Below, piece after piece: positions 36,086 through 44,464 of a DNA stretch of 64,000 nt (its first letter is position 1; each line of letters starts with the position of its first letter). The stretch covers positions 434,001-498,000 of the forward strand of contig NZ_BIFQ01000001.1 in NCBI RefSeq assembly GCF_003967515.1, in the 5' to 3' direction. The notes below the pieces were generated by a model. That model was not told the origin of the DNA. It saw nothing but the letters and a program-made list of their open reading frames with translations, and searched no databases. Origin of the DNA: Dictyobacter aurantiacus (lineage in GTDB: Bacteria; Chloroflexota; Ktedonobacteria; Ktedonobacterales; Ktedonobacteraceae). The position numbers and the translations under genes are program-made.

Positions 36086-36895
36086 GTGACGGATACAAAC
36101 ATGCAGTCTTCAACACATTCAGATATTATTTCCCAGCCAGAAGAAAACATAACTGGCACCCAGGCCATCATCTGGACGCCACCGTTTATTGTTTTCTTCG
36201 CGGCCTTGCTTGGCTTTGGACTGGGCATTGCCAGCCTGATCACATTCATCTGGCTCAATAGCGGTCTCTACTCGGTTGAGCGAGTGGCCATGGTGTATAG
36301 CGTGGTCCTCATGGTTGCCTGGCTGGTGGTATTGCTGACTGGTCACTCCTGGTGGGTACGTGGAGGAGCCCTGTTTGGGCTTATCTGGGCTGCCTGCAAC
36401 TTTGGAGGATTCTGGTTAAGCAAACATGGCGTGGGTGCGCAGGATCCCTTAACGATTCAGATACACGCCGCTACCAGCAGCGCCTTGCTTGCAGGCGCCC
36501 TCTGCCTCTCTGTAGCTCGCGTACGACTGAAGTTATGGGATGCAATCCTGCTCTGGCTGGTACTCCTGGCCTTCTGTGCCTACCTTGGCTATAGCTATCT
36601 GAAAGTGCCCGCAGGGACCAGTTCGCTCATATTCATCGAGGGCAGGATCGTATCCTGGACACTCTATCTGAGTCTGGCGGTCTGGTGGCTGCGCCCCTCA
36701 TGCTGGCGTGATCAGCCCGGGCTCACCTTTCTCTTTGGCCTGGCAACCTTCCTGCTCATCGTTCTTAACAGGTCCAGCACGTTAACCACTGAGCAAAACG
36801 TCTTCTTCCTCCAGGTAAGCTTCCTCTGCCTCTTACTCGCTGCCATCAGGGTTTTTCAAGAAGAATGGCGTCTCCATCGTCAGACCAATCACTAA
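36086..36895 (+). CDS. Multi-pass membrane protein of unknown function
   Basis: 269 aa with about 7-8 hydrophobic helices starting near residue 28 ('FIVFFAALLGFGLGIAS') and a short polar N-terminus. No catalytic motif is seen; Trp-rich loops ('HSWWVRGG', 'VWWLRPSCW') are notable. The start is either GTG at 36086 or ATG at 36101, since no clear ribosome site decides. It is convergent with the CPBP protease gene, with 35 bases between the stops. Confidence 0.7.
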   Translation: MTDTNMQSSTHSDIISQPEENITGTQAIIWTPPFIVFFAALLGFGLGIASLITFIWLNSGLYSVERVAMVYSVVLMVAWLVVLLTGHSWWVRGGALFGLIWAACNFGGFWLSKHGVGAQDPLTIQIHAATSSALLAGALCLSVARVRLKLWDAILLWLVLLAFCAYLGYSYLKVPAGTSSLIFIEGRIVSWTLYLSLAVWWLRPSCWRDQPGLTFLFGLATFLLIVLNRSSTLTTEQNVFFLQVSFLCLLLAAIRVFQEEWRLHRQTNH

Positions 36896-36930
36896 CCTGC
36901 GAGCAGGAGGCGAAACGGCTGCATACAGGA

Positions 36931-37701
36931 TCAGATATGGACCCCGTGTACAGCCAGAATGATCAGCAGGGCGCTCAGGCCATTGTTTAAAAAGTGTAAG
37001 AAGTAGCCGGGCCAGTAAGAGCCAGTCGCCAGGCGCAGAACAGCGAGAGCGATACCAATGAAGAAGAGGACCGGTAGCGAGGCAGGATCACCATGGGCGG
37101 CCCCAAAGATCAAGGCGCTCAATATCACCGCCATCACCGGTGGCATACCGTTTTTGAGTCCCATAAATGAGAAGCTTCGGAAAAAGATCTCCTCGCAGAA
37201 AGGCGCCACGACAACCGCGATGAACAATGAGACATAGGTCGTGATGGGAGCAGTCTTCGCGCGCTGCAAAACAAGCTGATCATTCGTTTGCAGAGGAAGA
37301 TGGAACGTCGTAATCAGGTACGAGTAGACCTGGTTCAGTAAAACGATCAGCACCAATGAGCCGAGCACCAGTAGCACCGCCAGGCCCACATTACAACGGC
37401 GGAACCCCAACAGTTGCCAGACTGAACGTTGATCGGCTCCAGTTGTCTGACTGTAACGCCGGGCATAAAAGAACGGCGCCATCAAAAAAGCGCTGTAGAT
37501 AATCAGTGAAAAAATAAGCGAAACCACGGCGTTGGCTATATCTGCCTGTAGATTAAGAGGTTTGGCCGCCTGACCTGTAGTGCTGGTGCTGAATAGAGAG
37601 CTTACAACTGTAAATGCAATCCATGGAACCAGGGTCAAGAAAATTCCATTGAAGGTCTGGGTAGTAGTCCAGGGGACGCTATCAAACTTCTGTTTAAGCA
37701 A
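36931..37701 (-). CDS. CPBP family intramembrane protease
   Basis: 256 aa, six or more membrane helices. The CAAX-protease/bacteriocin-processing motifs are complete: 'CEEIFFR' (EExxxR), 'FGAAH' (FxxxH) and 'HFLNN' (HxxxN), which together hold the active site in the membrane. The start is a TTG at 37701 behind 'ccggag'. Members process prenylated peptides, bacteriocins or anti-sigma factors; no partner is evident here. Confidence 0.88.
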   Translation of the reverse strand: MLKQKFDSVPWTTTQTFNGIFLTLVPWIAFTVVSSLFSTSTTGQAAKPLNLQADIANAVVSLIFSLIIYSAFLMAPFFYARRYSQTTGADQRSVWQLLGFRRCNVGLAVLLVLGSLVLIVLLNQVYSYLITTFHLPLQTNDQLVLQRAKTAPITTYVSLFIAVVVAPFCEEIFFRSFSFMGLKNGMPPVMAVILSALIFGAAHGDPASLPVLFFIGIALAVLRLATGSYWPGYFLHFLNNGLSALLIILAVHGVHI

Positions 37702-37783
37702 GAGCTTACTCCGGTTTTTTCATAATCAATTATACCATTACACCCCCCACACTGTCTGTAGTCATACCCCTATTACTACAGAA

Positions 37784-37798
37784 AAGATATGGTATACT
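37784..37798 (+). promoter_or_regulatory. Extended -10 promoter of the Cys-rich gene
   Basis: 'TGG-TATACT' (TATACT at 37793-37798) is an extended -10 box 60 bases before the TTG start at 37858; the -35 region is weak. The gap to the divergent CPBP gene is 156 bases. Confidence 0.45.
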
Positions 37799-37857
37799 AG
37801 GTGCAAACCATCGTTTTCACATATAGCACGTCACATATAGTTAGGAAGGATACCTGG

Positions 37858-38139
37858 TTGGCAGGGACAATCGAAACAAATCCAGCAGAAAATTCCAACT
37901 GGCGCAGGCACAAAAATGCTTGCCCGTTTTACCGGGAACGTTGGTTCCCATGCAATGATGTATCGGGAGAACCAATGTATCAGGTGTTCTGTCTCAAAGG
38001 CACCCCACCTGAGACCCTTGACGAACAGGAAAAGTGTTTCCGTAGCAAGGCTTGTTGCTGGCGTCTCAGCAAGAAAAGAAAACAAGCTCAGCATGCCACC
38101 GCTGAGGAACCTACGGCCGCCGGGGCAACCTCACGTTAA
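37858..38139 (+). CDS. Cys-rich small protein, unknown
   Basis: 93 aa read from a TTG at 37858, with 'aggaagga' upstream. Six Cys are spread over the middle: Cys22, Cys32, Cys45, Cys60, Cys66 and Cys67, with His18 near the first. The set 'NACPFYRERWFPC' and 'KACCWR' looks like a metal-binding or redox module rather than chance frame. Basic residues follow it, then an Ala/Thr-rich tail. No family is recognised. The coding status is not certain, since it has no operon neighbour. Confidence 0.5.
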   Translation: MAGTIETNPAENSNWRRHKNACPFYRERWFPCNDVSGEPMYQVFCLKGTPPETLDEQEKCFRSKACCWRLSKKRKQAQHATAEEPTAAGATSR

Positions 38140-38389
38140 CGCATCAGGCGAAAGATACCAGATCGCCGCTATCAATCCACGATCCATGTCCACCTGGAGC
38201 ACACGTCTCTATCTTGATCCTGGACACGCGTCGACAATTTATCAGGACCTGAGCAAGTTCAGAATACATCTGAACACAATTGTCCTCACCATACATGTTA
38301 TCGCCTTCACCTCTTCATCCATATAGGGCCTGCTCTGGCAGGATCATATATGTGTGTCGATGTGGCTGCGCTGCATGATACTATGTAAG
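38140..38389. other. Gap between the Cys-rich gene and the ndk hairpin
   Basis: No convincing gene or structure seen; an overlapping frame running from 37916 to 38326 looks like a shadow of the Cys-rich gene. Confidence 0.35.
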
Positions 38390-38440
38390 AAAAGGGCCAG
38401 CGAATGCTTTCCCGCCGGGAAAGCATTCGCTGGCCCTTTT
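38390..38440. terminator. 24 bp palindrome behind ndk
   Basis: Arms 38390-38413 and 38417-38440 are perfectly complementary with a 3-base loop. On the minus strand it follows the ndk stop by 18 bases, with the A/T-rich edge in the right place to end the four-gene operon. Confidence 0.85.
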
Positions 38441-38458
38441 CTATAGCAGGCGCTTTAT

Positions 38459-38920
38459 TTAGCGCTCGGTGGAGTTATAGACGTAATCCTGCAGGATGTC
38501 GTCGTACTCAAAAAGCTCTTCAGGCTTGAAGAAGCGAGGTACCTCAACCTGCGCGGTCTCCAGGGAATCGGAGCAGTGGATCAAGTTGGCCTGCATGCTC
38601 ATAGAGAACTCACCACGAATAGTGCCAGGCGTGGCCTCACGGGAGTTGGTAACACCGGCCAGCAGGCGAACGGCGTCCACACATTTATAACCCTCGACAC
38701 AGATCGCGACGACAGGGGTGCGCTGCATAAAGGACTTCACCTCGGGGAAGAATGGGCGACTAACCAGGTGACTATAGTGCTCATTCAACAGTTCGCTGGA
38801 AAGGCTCATCAGCTTCAAGCCGACCAGCTTGAGGCCTTTGCGCTCCAGGCGGGAAATAATTTCACCGACGAGATCTCTTTGTACCGCATCGGGTTTAAGC
38901 AAAATCAATGTACGTTCCAT
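38459..38920 (-). CDS. ndk: Nucleoside diphosphate kinase
   Basis: Balances NTP pools by moving phosphate through a His. 'LILLKPDAVQRDLVGEI' and 'RPFF' are conserved, and the phosphorylated His is His115 in 'NLIHCSDS'. The usual residue after this His is Gly (HGSDS); here it is Cys116, and the preceding 'RGDFG' is 'RGEFS'. Length 153 aa is normal. Strong 'aaggag' site. Last gene of the operon, 26 bases behind the roadblock gene. Confidence 0.93.
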   Translation of the reverse strand: MERTLILLKPDAVQRDLVGEIISRLERKGLKLVGLKLMSLSSELLNEHYSHLVSRPFFPEVKSFMQRTPVVAICVEGYKCVDAVRLLAGVTNSREATPGTIRGEFSMSMQANLIHCSDSLETAQVEVPRFFKPEELFEYDDILQDYVYNSTER

Positions 38921-38946
38921 AACGTTACAGAAACTCCTTATGTGTA

Positions 38947-39294
38947 TTAATAACTGGCAACCAACTGGATCAGTTGCTGGCAGGCTTTTTTCATCTCTAC
39001 GCGTACGCGCCCAAGATTTCCTGTGCCCTGTGTGGTAACGATGAGGATCAGGTCACCTGCTTCTTCCATTTGGATTGTACCAGTTTTTGTTTCGACAATC
39101 ACGTGCCTCGCCTCACCATTATGTACCTGGGTAGTTAAGTCGCTAATGGAGCCAAAAGCGGCGGCCGCCATCGCCCCAGTAACTTCCTCGTCCTCGCTGT
39201 GTAGTATACCAGAGACAATCAGGCCATCTTTCCCAACAAGAATCGCGTCATGTACCTCTTCGAGGTCTGTTAAACGTTGCAGGATGGTTTCCAC
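38947..39294 (-). CDS. Roadblock/LC7 domain protein
   Basis: 115 aa. A single roadblock domain ('ILVGKDGLIVSGIL', 'AMAAAAFGSISDLTTQV', 'IQMEEAGDLILIVTT'). Such proteins (for example MglB) bind and regulate small Ras-like GTPases, often as dimers; no GTPase gene is in this window. Start is GTG at 39294 behind 'aaggag'. It lies between the TPR gene (44 bases upstream) and ndk. Confidence 0.88.
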   Translation of the reverse strand: METILQRLTDLEEVHDAILVGKDGLIVSGILHSEDEEVTGAMAAAAFGSISDLTTQVHNGEARHVIVETKTGTIQMEEAGDLILIVTTQGTGNLGRVRVEMKKACQQLIQLVASY

Positions 39295-39338
39295 TTAAAG
39301 ACTCCTTCTTTCTGGATGATGTACCATACTCACCAATA

Positions 39339-42300
39339 TCAGGCTTTCGCCTTCTTGGCCATTGTTAGCGCCTTATTGTATGCTTCCATCGCCTGTAAGT
39401 ACTCCCCTTGACGCATATACGCGTCACCCAGGACGCGATATCCAGAAGAATAGTTAGGGGCCAGCTTCAGTAACGCGCGTACATTACTAACGACCTCACC
39501 AAGCAATTCAGGGGCGTTCCTGATAATCACACGATACTCTTGCATCGCGTTATCAAAATCTCCAATTAATTGCGCCTGGTAACCTCTAATCAAGCGCTCG
39601 CGATGGCTGATGTTTCCGCCCTCGGCAACACGCTGTCCCGCCCTTTCACCACTACGTGTACGATTTGCTCCCATATGACCCGCGTCACGGGTGGTCGTAC
39701 GCTGCACAGGCTGTAAGCGTACAGCCGGTCGCTTCATGGTAGTTTCGAGCTCACTATCCAGTAGAGGATTCACGTGTGCTACAGAGGCCGCCTCAGGTTC
39801 TGTGGACACATGCTCCGATGGCTGGAATGCAACCGTTTCAGCCGGTCGCGATGGGGCCGCGTATGGCTGCGCAAGTACAGGAGGCTGCCGCGTATCGGTG
39901 GTCTCTGGGGCAGTCTCCACGATCGGCTGCTCAGGGGCTGGAGCCTCTGAGGGCGGCGTATTTCTCGCAGCAGGAACCGTGCCCAGCGCCGCTAACCAGG
40001 ATGGCTCAGCGGATGGGGCCTGGGTCTCTATTGGAGTTGGCTCAGCCGGTCGCGGGAAGAAGTTCCCCAACTCAGCCAGAGCCGACGAGAGAGAAGGCTC
40101 GGACGTGCTTGCGGATGAGGAACGATCGCCTTCTGCCGCCTCTTGCGCTTGTTCCTCTGACTCCTGTCCATTTTCCTGGCTCTGGGCAATGCTAGCCAGT
40201 GAATTTGGCTCAAGCGGTGTAAAACCACGCGAGAGCAGTCTTTGCTCTAACTCTTCCAGGGTCGTGACCAGATTTTGCTCCTCGGCGGCTTGCTGGCCCT
40301 CATCGGGTTTTTCATCAGGTGCATTGGTTGTCTCTTCCTGTGCTACGGGTTCGCTGGCGGATGGTTGGGTGCCTCCGGCCAGTTGAGCCAGCCAATCATA
40401 GTCGATCGACTGCGATTGCGCCTGCTGATTGAGAATAGCCCAGGGATCTTCCACGACGGGCCGGGCAGGTTCAGCAGATGGAACGCTTTCCGCTGGCTGT
40501 ACGGTCTCTTCACGCGCAGGCTCCGGAGCTTGCTGCTCGTACCAGGAAGGGTTAACCTGCTCGGCTGACTCCTCATATGTTACATCAGAGTTCTGATCGG
40601 ATGAGGAGGCGCTGCTTTGACTTAGCTGCTGCATCCAGGAAGGCTGCTCAAGTGGCGCAGGCTCACGATTAGACTCAAATGAAGACCAGAAATCCTGGTT
40701 CTCAGCCGGCTGCTGCTGCCCTTGAGAAGGAGCATAGGCTGATTGCCAGGCAGCCCAGGGATCAGCGTCCGCCGGTGCACTCTGTGACGCTTCAACCAGC
40801 TGGTTCAGTGCGGATTCAGCGGTTGATGAAGCCGCAGGAGATGGTTGCTGGTCAGATGGTTGTGCATCAGGTAGCTCCCATGTAGGACTGCTCTGCTTCT
40901 TTTGGGTCTGGGATGGGGACTCCAGTAACCAGGAGGGATCCTGGAATCCCTGCGCTTTTGGTTGCGCGACTGTTGGCCCGGGTTGCTCCCACGAGGCTCC
41001 GCTACTCTTCTGTGCCCCGGGTTGCTCCCACGAGGCTCCGCTACTCTTCTGTACCGCAGGTTGTTCCCATGAGGCTCCGCTGCTTTGCTGGCTCGGAGCG
41101 GGGATCTCGGGTTGGGGTGATTGAGTTGGCCGAGCTTCAGCAGAAGCGGCCACGACATCTGGTTGAGAGGGGAGATCGCCGGATTGTCGCTGTCGTACTA
41201 ATTCAGAAAAATCATACGCGCCGGTACCCTCCAGGGAAGCCGCACCAAGAGACTTCAGCCATGCCGGGCCAAAGGGCAATTCCTCCTCCGACTCTTCTTC
41301 AGGTTGAGGAGTGTCAGCTCGCTCTGGTGTTGGTTCAGAGGGTTTGGCAAGCTCAACAGAAGGCTGAGACTGGTCCGCCGGTCCCGGCTGAACCGTCTTC
41401 TCAGACGAGACAGGTTGCTCTTCCTGGGGCTTCGCTACCTCTGGCTGGTGCGATTCTGTTTGTTTGGCTTCATCTTGAGCGAGCATGTTTAACCAGGCGG
41501 GGACCGCCGCATTATTTTTTGCCGCTTCAGGGATCGCAAATGACCATGACTGACCAGCATCCTCCCCTATATGATCATCGGCAGCAAGCTCTGTCTCCTG
41601 GCTATCAGAGGCATCGGCATTTGCATGCTGCGGAACAAAGCCAATGCCACTTGTGTCCGGCCACGCTGGCGCGTTGGACTCTTCCAGACCCGGATCGGAC
41701 GCTTGCCTGGCTGCGTCAGGATTGATGCTATTCAAGGCATTCTGCAAAAGCTGCCACGGCTCCGCCTGGTCAGGTTGCTCAGTGGGCGTCGATGCCTGCT
41801 GTGGAGCAGCCGCGTTCCAGGCGTCGTTATTATCCCATGAAGACGTCGTGCTCTGTGATTTAGATGGAATATCCTCAGACATCCACGAGGGTAGCGACGG
41901 AATGTCGGGCTGAGAGGCAGCCTGATCTGAACGCGGCTTTACCAGCGTTTCATCGTTATTCCAGCTTGCATTACTACCCCAGGCGGATAAGGCATCAGCG
42001 GAAACAGAGGACCCACCGACGTTTAACGCTGCCTGGGCATCTGCCGATTGAGAGGGCGATATGGTAGCCGCTGAGCCAGGTGCCCCCATTACCGCGGGCG
42101 ACTTGCTTAACAATTTCAGGAAAGGATCGCCAGCCTGATTGGCCATATGGTCAGCAAATAAATCATGGGCAAGCACCAGGTCCGGGTCGAGAGCCTCTAC
42201 CTGTTTGATCAACTCCTGTGAGCGCAACATATCCTGTGGCGCCCTCATGTAGGCCAATAACAATAACGCCTTGATACATCCCGGCACATCCCGCAGGATC

Positions 42301-42857
42301 TGTTCCGCCAGTGGGATAGCCTTTTCATAAAGGCCCTGCCGCCAGTAGACTTCCAGTAGACCGGTGCGAGCATCCAGGCGATCAGGGTACATTGAGAGCA
42401 CAATATCCCACTCTTGAGCGGCCTGGATCAGCAGATCACCTCTCATATAGAGGCGCGCGAGTCCCGCGCGTGAGAACATGAAACCGGGCTGCCCCACCTT
42501 CTCACTCAGTTGATTAAATGCCTGCCGAATCTGTCCGTTTCCCCGGCTCAGCTCATAAGCCTGCTGGTAACAATCCAGGGCGGTATCGTAGTCAGACATA
42601 CGCTCACTGACCAGCGCACGACTACAATAGGCAATGACATTATCAGGATCATTGGTCAATACCCAATCGAACGCCTGCTGCGCATCCTCCAACTTACCTT
42701 GAGCCAGATATACCTCACCAAGAAGACGTTGCGCCTCAAGCGATTCTGGAAAAAAAGCCAGAACATACTGACAACTGGCAAGAGCCTCATCGACGCGTTT
42801 CGAACTAATTGCGTCCTCGATCTCTTGCAAATAATCACGAAGCGTTATTTGTGCCAT
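39339..42857 (-). CDS. Large TPR protein with long disordered middle
   Basis: 1172 aa. Residues about 1-240 are tetratricopeptide repeats ('AQRLLGEVYLAQGKLEDAQQ', 'AYCSRALVSERMSDYDTALD'), residues about 1085-1170 another TPR group ('YQAQLIGDFDNAMQEYR', 'MRQGEYLQAMEAYNKAL'). Between them about 800 residues are rich in Ser, Pro, Gln, Glu and Trp, with WxxL/WLxxL-type short motifs ('PAWLNMLAQ', 'PSWLAALG'). Three 13-residue copies of 'KSSGASWEQPG' units lie at 40982-41098. ATG at 42857 with 'aagaggag'. A scaffold role with the roadblock protein is inferred from the operon. Confidence 0.85.
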   Translation of the reverse strand: MAQITLRDYLQEIEDAISSKRVDEALASCQYVLAFFPESLEAQRLLGEVYLAQGKLEDAQQAFDWVLTNDPDNVIAYCSRALVSERMSDYDTALDCYQQAYELSRGNGQIRQAFNQLSEKVGQPGFMFSRAGLARLYMRGDLLIQAAQEWDIVLSMYPDRLDARTGLLEVYWRQGLYEKAIPLAEQILRDVPGCIKALLLLAYMRAPQDMLRSQELIKQVEALDPDLVLAHDLFADHMANQAGDPFLKLLSKSPAVMGAPGSAATISPSQSADAQAALNVGGSSVSADALSAWGSNASWNNDETLVKPRSDQAASQPDIPSLPSWMSEDIPSKSQSTTSSWDNNDAWNAAAPQQASTPTEQPDQAEPWQLLQNALNSINPDAARQASDPGLEESNAPAWPDTSGIGFVPQHANADASDSQETELAADDHIGEDAGQSWSFAIPEAAKNNAAVPAWLNMLAQDEAKQTESHQPEVAKPQEEQPVSSEKTVQPGPADQSQPSVELAKPSEPTPERADTPQPEEESEEELPFGPAWLKSLGAASLEGTGAYDFSELVRQRQSGDLPSQPDVVAASAEARPTQSPQPEIPAPSQQSSGASWEQPAVQKSSGASWEQPGAQKSSGASWEQPGPTVAQPKAQGFQDPSWLLESPSQTQKKQSSPTWELPDAQPSDQQPSPAASSTAESALNQLVEASQSAPADADPWAAWQSAYAPSQGQQQPAENQDFWSSFESNREPAPLEQPSWMQQLSQSSASSSDQNSDVTYEESAEQVNPSWYEQQAPEPAREETVQPAESVPSAEPARPVVEDPWAILNQQAQSQSIDYDWLAQLAGGTQPSASEPVAQEETTNAPDEKPDEGQQAAEEQNLVTTLEELEQRLLSRGFTPLEPNSLASIAQSQENGQESEEQAQEAAEGDRSSSASTSEPSLSSALAELGNFFPRPAEPTPIETQAPSAEPSWLAALGTVPAARNTPPSEAPAPEQPIVETAPETTDTRQPPVLAQPYAAPSRPAETVAFQPSEHVSTEPEAASVAHVNPLLDSELETTMKRPAVRLQPVQRTTTRDAGHMGANRTRSGERAGQRVAEGGNISHRERLIRGYQAQLIGDFDNAMQEYRVIIRNAPELLGEVVSNVRALLKLAPNYSSGYRVLGDAYMRQGEYLQAMEAYNKALTMAKKAKA
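40982..41098. repeat. Three 39-base tandem repeats in the TPR gene
   Basis: Three copies start at 40982, 41021 and 41060 with a 39-base period (13 residues, S-S-G-A-S-W-E-Q-P core). The first two are almost identical in DNA, the third differs by several bases, so the array seems recent and in frame. Confidence 0.85.
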
Positions 42858-42880
42858 AAAACTTGGTCTCCTCTTCCCGC

Positions 42881-44158
42881 CTATGCCCCCATGAGCAATC
42901 TGTTAAATTGCTCAACCCGATGGGGAGAGTCTGGCCCGATAATCGCCAGACGACGCCATTCAGGAGCAAAGCAGTTCCGCGCTACACGCTGTATATCCTC
43001 AACAGTGACAGCATCCACCTTTGCAATTACCTCGTCCACGTTCCACACGCGGTTATAGAGGCATTCCTGACTTCCCAACCAGGAAGCCATCTGTTGCGTT
43101 CCTTCTAAACCGAGCAGAATGCCACCCCGAACATACGCTTTTATTCGCTGCATCTCATCAGCAGGAACCGGCTCCTGACGCAATCGGGTAAGTTCAGCAA
43201 TAATTGCGCGAACGGCCGCCGATGCGCGCGAAGGATCAACACCCGCGCTGACTACCAGGCTACCAGTTTCATAATAACTATTGATATAGCTTCCAATATC
43301 GTAGGCCAGGCCCTGCTCTTCACGAATCGACTGGAAAAGACGCGAACTCATTCCATCACCAAGGATACCATTAATCAGCAGCAGAGGATAATAGTCTGAG
43401 GATGCATATGCGGCTCCAAGCGTGGCTAAACAAATATTTGTCTGCTCCGTATCTTTTTGAATCATACGCACGGGGGAAACACCACGAGGCGGAAAACTTT
43501 CCGTCCAGAGAGGATGATCCGCAGGCTCCCAATCCTCAAATAACTGCTTTACCTGCGCGATGACTTGCTCATGGTCAATATTACCCGCGATACTGAGCAC
43601 CAGGGAGTTGGGTCGATAATAGGTACCCAGGTAGTCCAGCATCTGTTGACGCTGGAGACGCGACACAACCTCCACCGAACCAGCATCATCGCGCCCCAAT
43701 GGCAAACCCGGCCACATGACCTCATCGGCTAAAAGATTGACCCACTCTTGCGGATCATCCTGAGTGGCACTCAGTTCCTCAATAATAACGCCACGCTCTT
43801 TCTCCACTTCCGTGGGATCAAAAAGCGGGCGTCGAATCATATCGGCCATGGCCTGCAGTACCACCGATAAATATTCGCCGGGGACACGCGCGGTATAGTT
43901 GGTCAGCTCTTTACCGGTGCTCCCATTAAAATTACCTCCCACCCCTTCGATCGCATCAGAAATAGCCTTCGCACTTGGATACTGCTGAGAGCCCTTAAAA
44001 AGCATATGCTCAATAAAATGAGAAACGCCAGAGATCTCCTCTGGCTCATAGCGAGAACCAACATTAAAAAAGAAAGCGATACTCGCAGAGCGCATACCAG
44101 GCATATGGGTGGTAAGTAGGCGTAGTCCATTATGTAGTGTTGTTCGCACGTAATTCAT
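42881..44158 (-). CDS. M16 family zinc peptidase
   Basis: 425 aa, the size of single-unit members (processing peptidase-like, YmxG type). The inverted zinc motif HxxEH is in 'VSHFIEHMLFKG', the third ligand Glu lies in 'EKERGVIIEEL', and the C-terminal half carries the 'RLFQSIREEQGLAYDI' signature. First gene of the operon; 23 bases separate it from the TPR gene. No clear ribosome site precedes the ATG. Substrate unknown. Confidence 0.9.
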   Translation of the reverse strand: MNYVRTTLHNGLRLLTTHMPGMRSASIAFFFNVGSRYEPEEISGVSHFIEHMLFKGSQQYPSAKAISDAIEGVGGNFNGSTGKELTNYTARVPGEYLSVVLQAMADMIRRPLFDPTEVEKERGVIIEELSATQDDPQEWVNLLADEVMWPGLPLGRDDAGSVEVVSRLQRQQMLDYLGTYYRPNSLVLSIAGNIDHEQVIAQVKQLFEDWEPADHPLWTESFPPRGVSPVRMIQKDTEQTNICLATLGAAYASSDYYPLLLINGILGDGMSSRLFQSIREEQGLAYDIGSYINSYYETGSLVVSAGVDPSRASAAVRAIIAELTRLRQEPVPADEMQRIKAYVRGGILLGLEGTQQMASWLGSQECLYNRVWNVDEVIAKVDAVTVEDIQRVARNCFAPEWRRLAIIGPDSPHRVEQFNRLLMGA

Positions 44159-44464
44159 TCGCTAATTGGGCACAGAGCCTCATTCATGGTGAAAAGAGTG
44201 CCCCGATCTCCTTATAGTACCTGATCAAAAAAATACTGATACAAATCCGATGGTTTAACTGTTCTTCAATTTCCTGCATACAAATTTAGATTACTCGCAG
44301 TATTATAGACGGTTTAGCAGGCTGCCGCAACAGAACACAAACGGAATAGGAAGAAAAGCCGCAAGCTTGACTTATGGTTTCATCAGTGCATATGAACACG
44401 CCAGCAGCGGTGCGAACGGTGTGGATGGAGTAGATATGCACATACTCCATCCAGAAAGGGGAGA
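44159..44464. other. Gap holding the M16 operon promoter region
   Basis: No gene seen. An 11 bp hairpin 'tggatggagta...tactccatcca' (44422-44453) lies just downstream of the minus-strand zinc-ribbon gene and may slow or end its transcription; no T-run follows. Confidence 0.45.

Noticed and set aside
37916..38326. 136-residue frame overlapping the Cys-rich gene
   Set aside because: No ribosome site and a composition typical of a shadow frame; the Cys-rich frame has promoter and ribosome signals.
39691..41913. Several long + strand frames inside the TPR gene
   Set aside because: They arise from the low-complexity GC-rich region of the true minus-strand gene and show no domain features.
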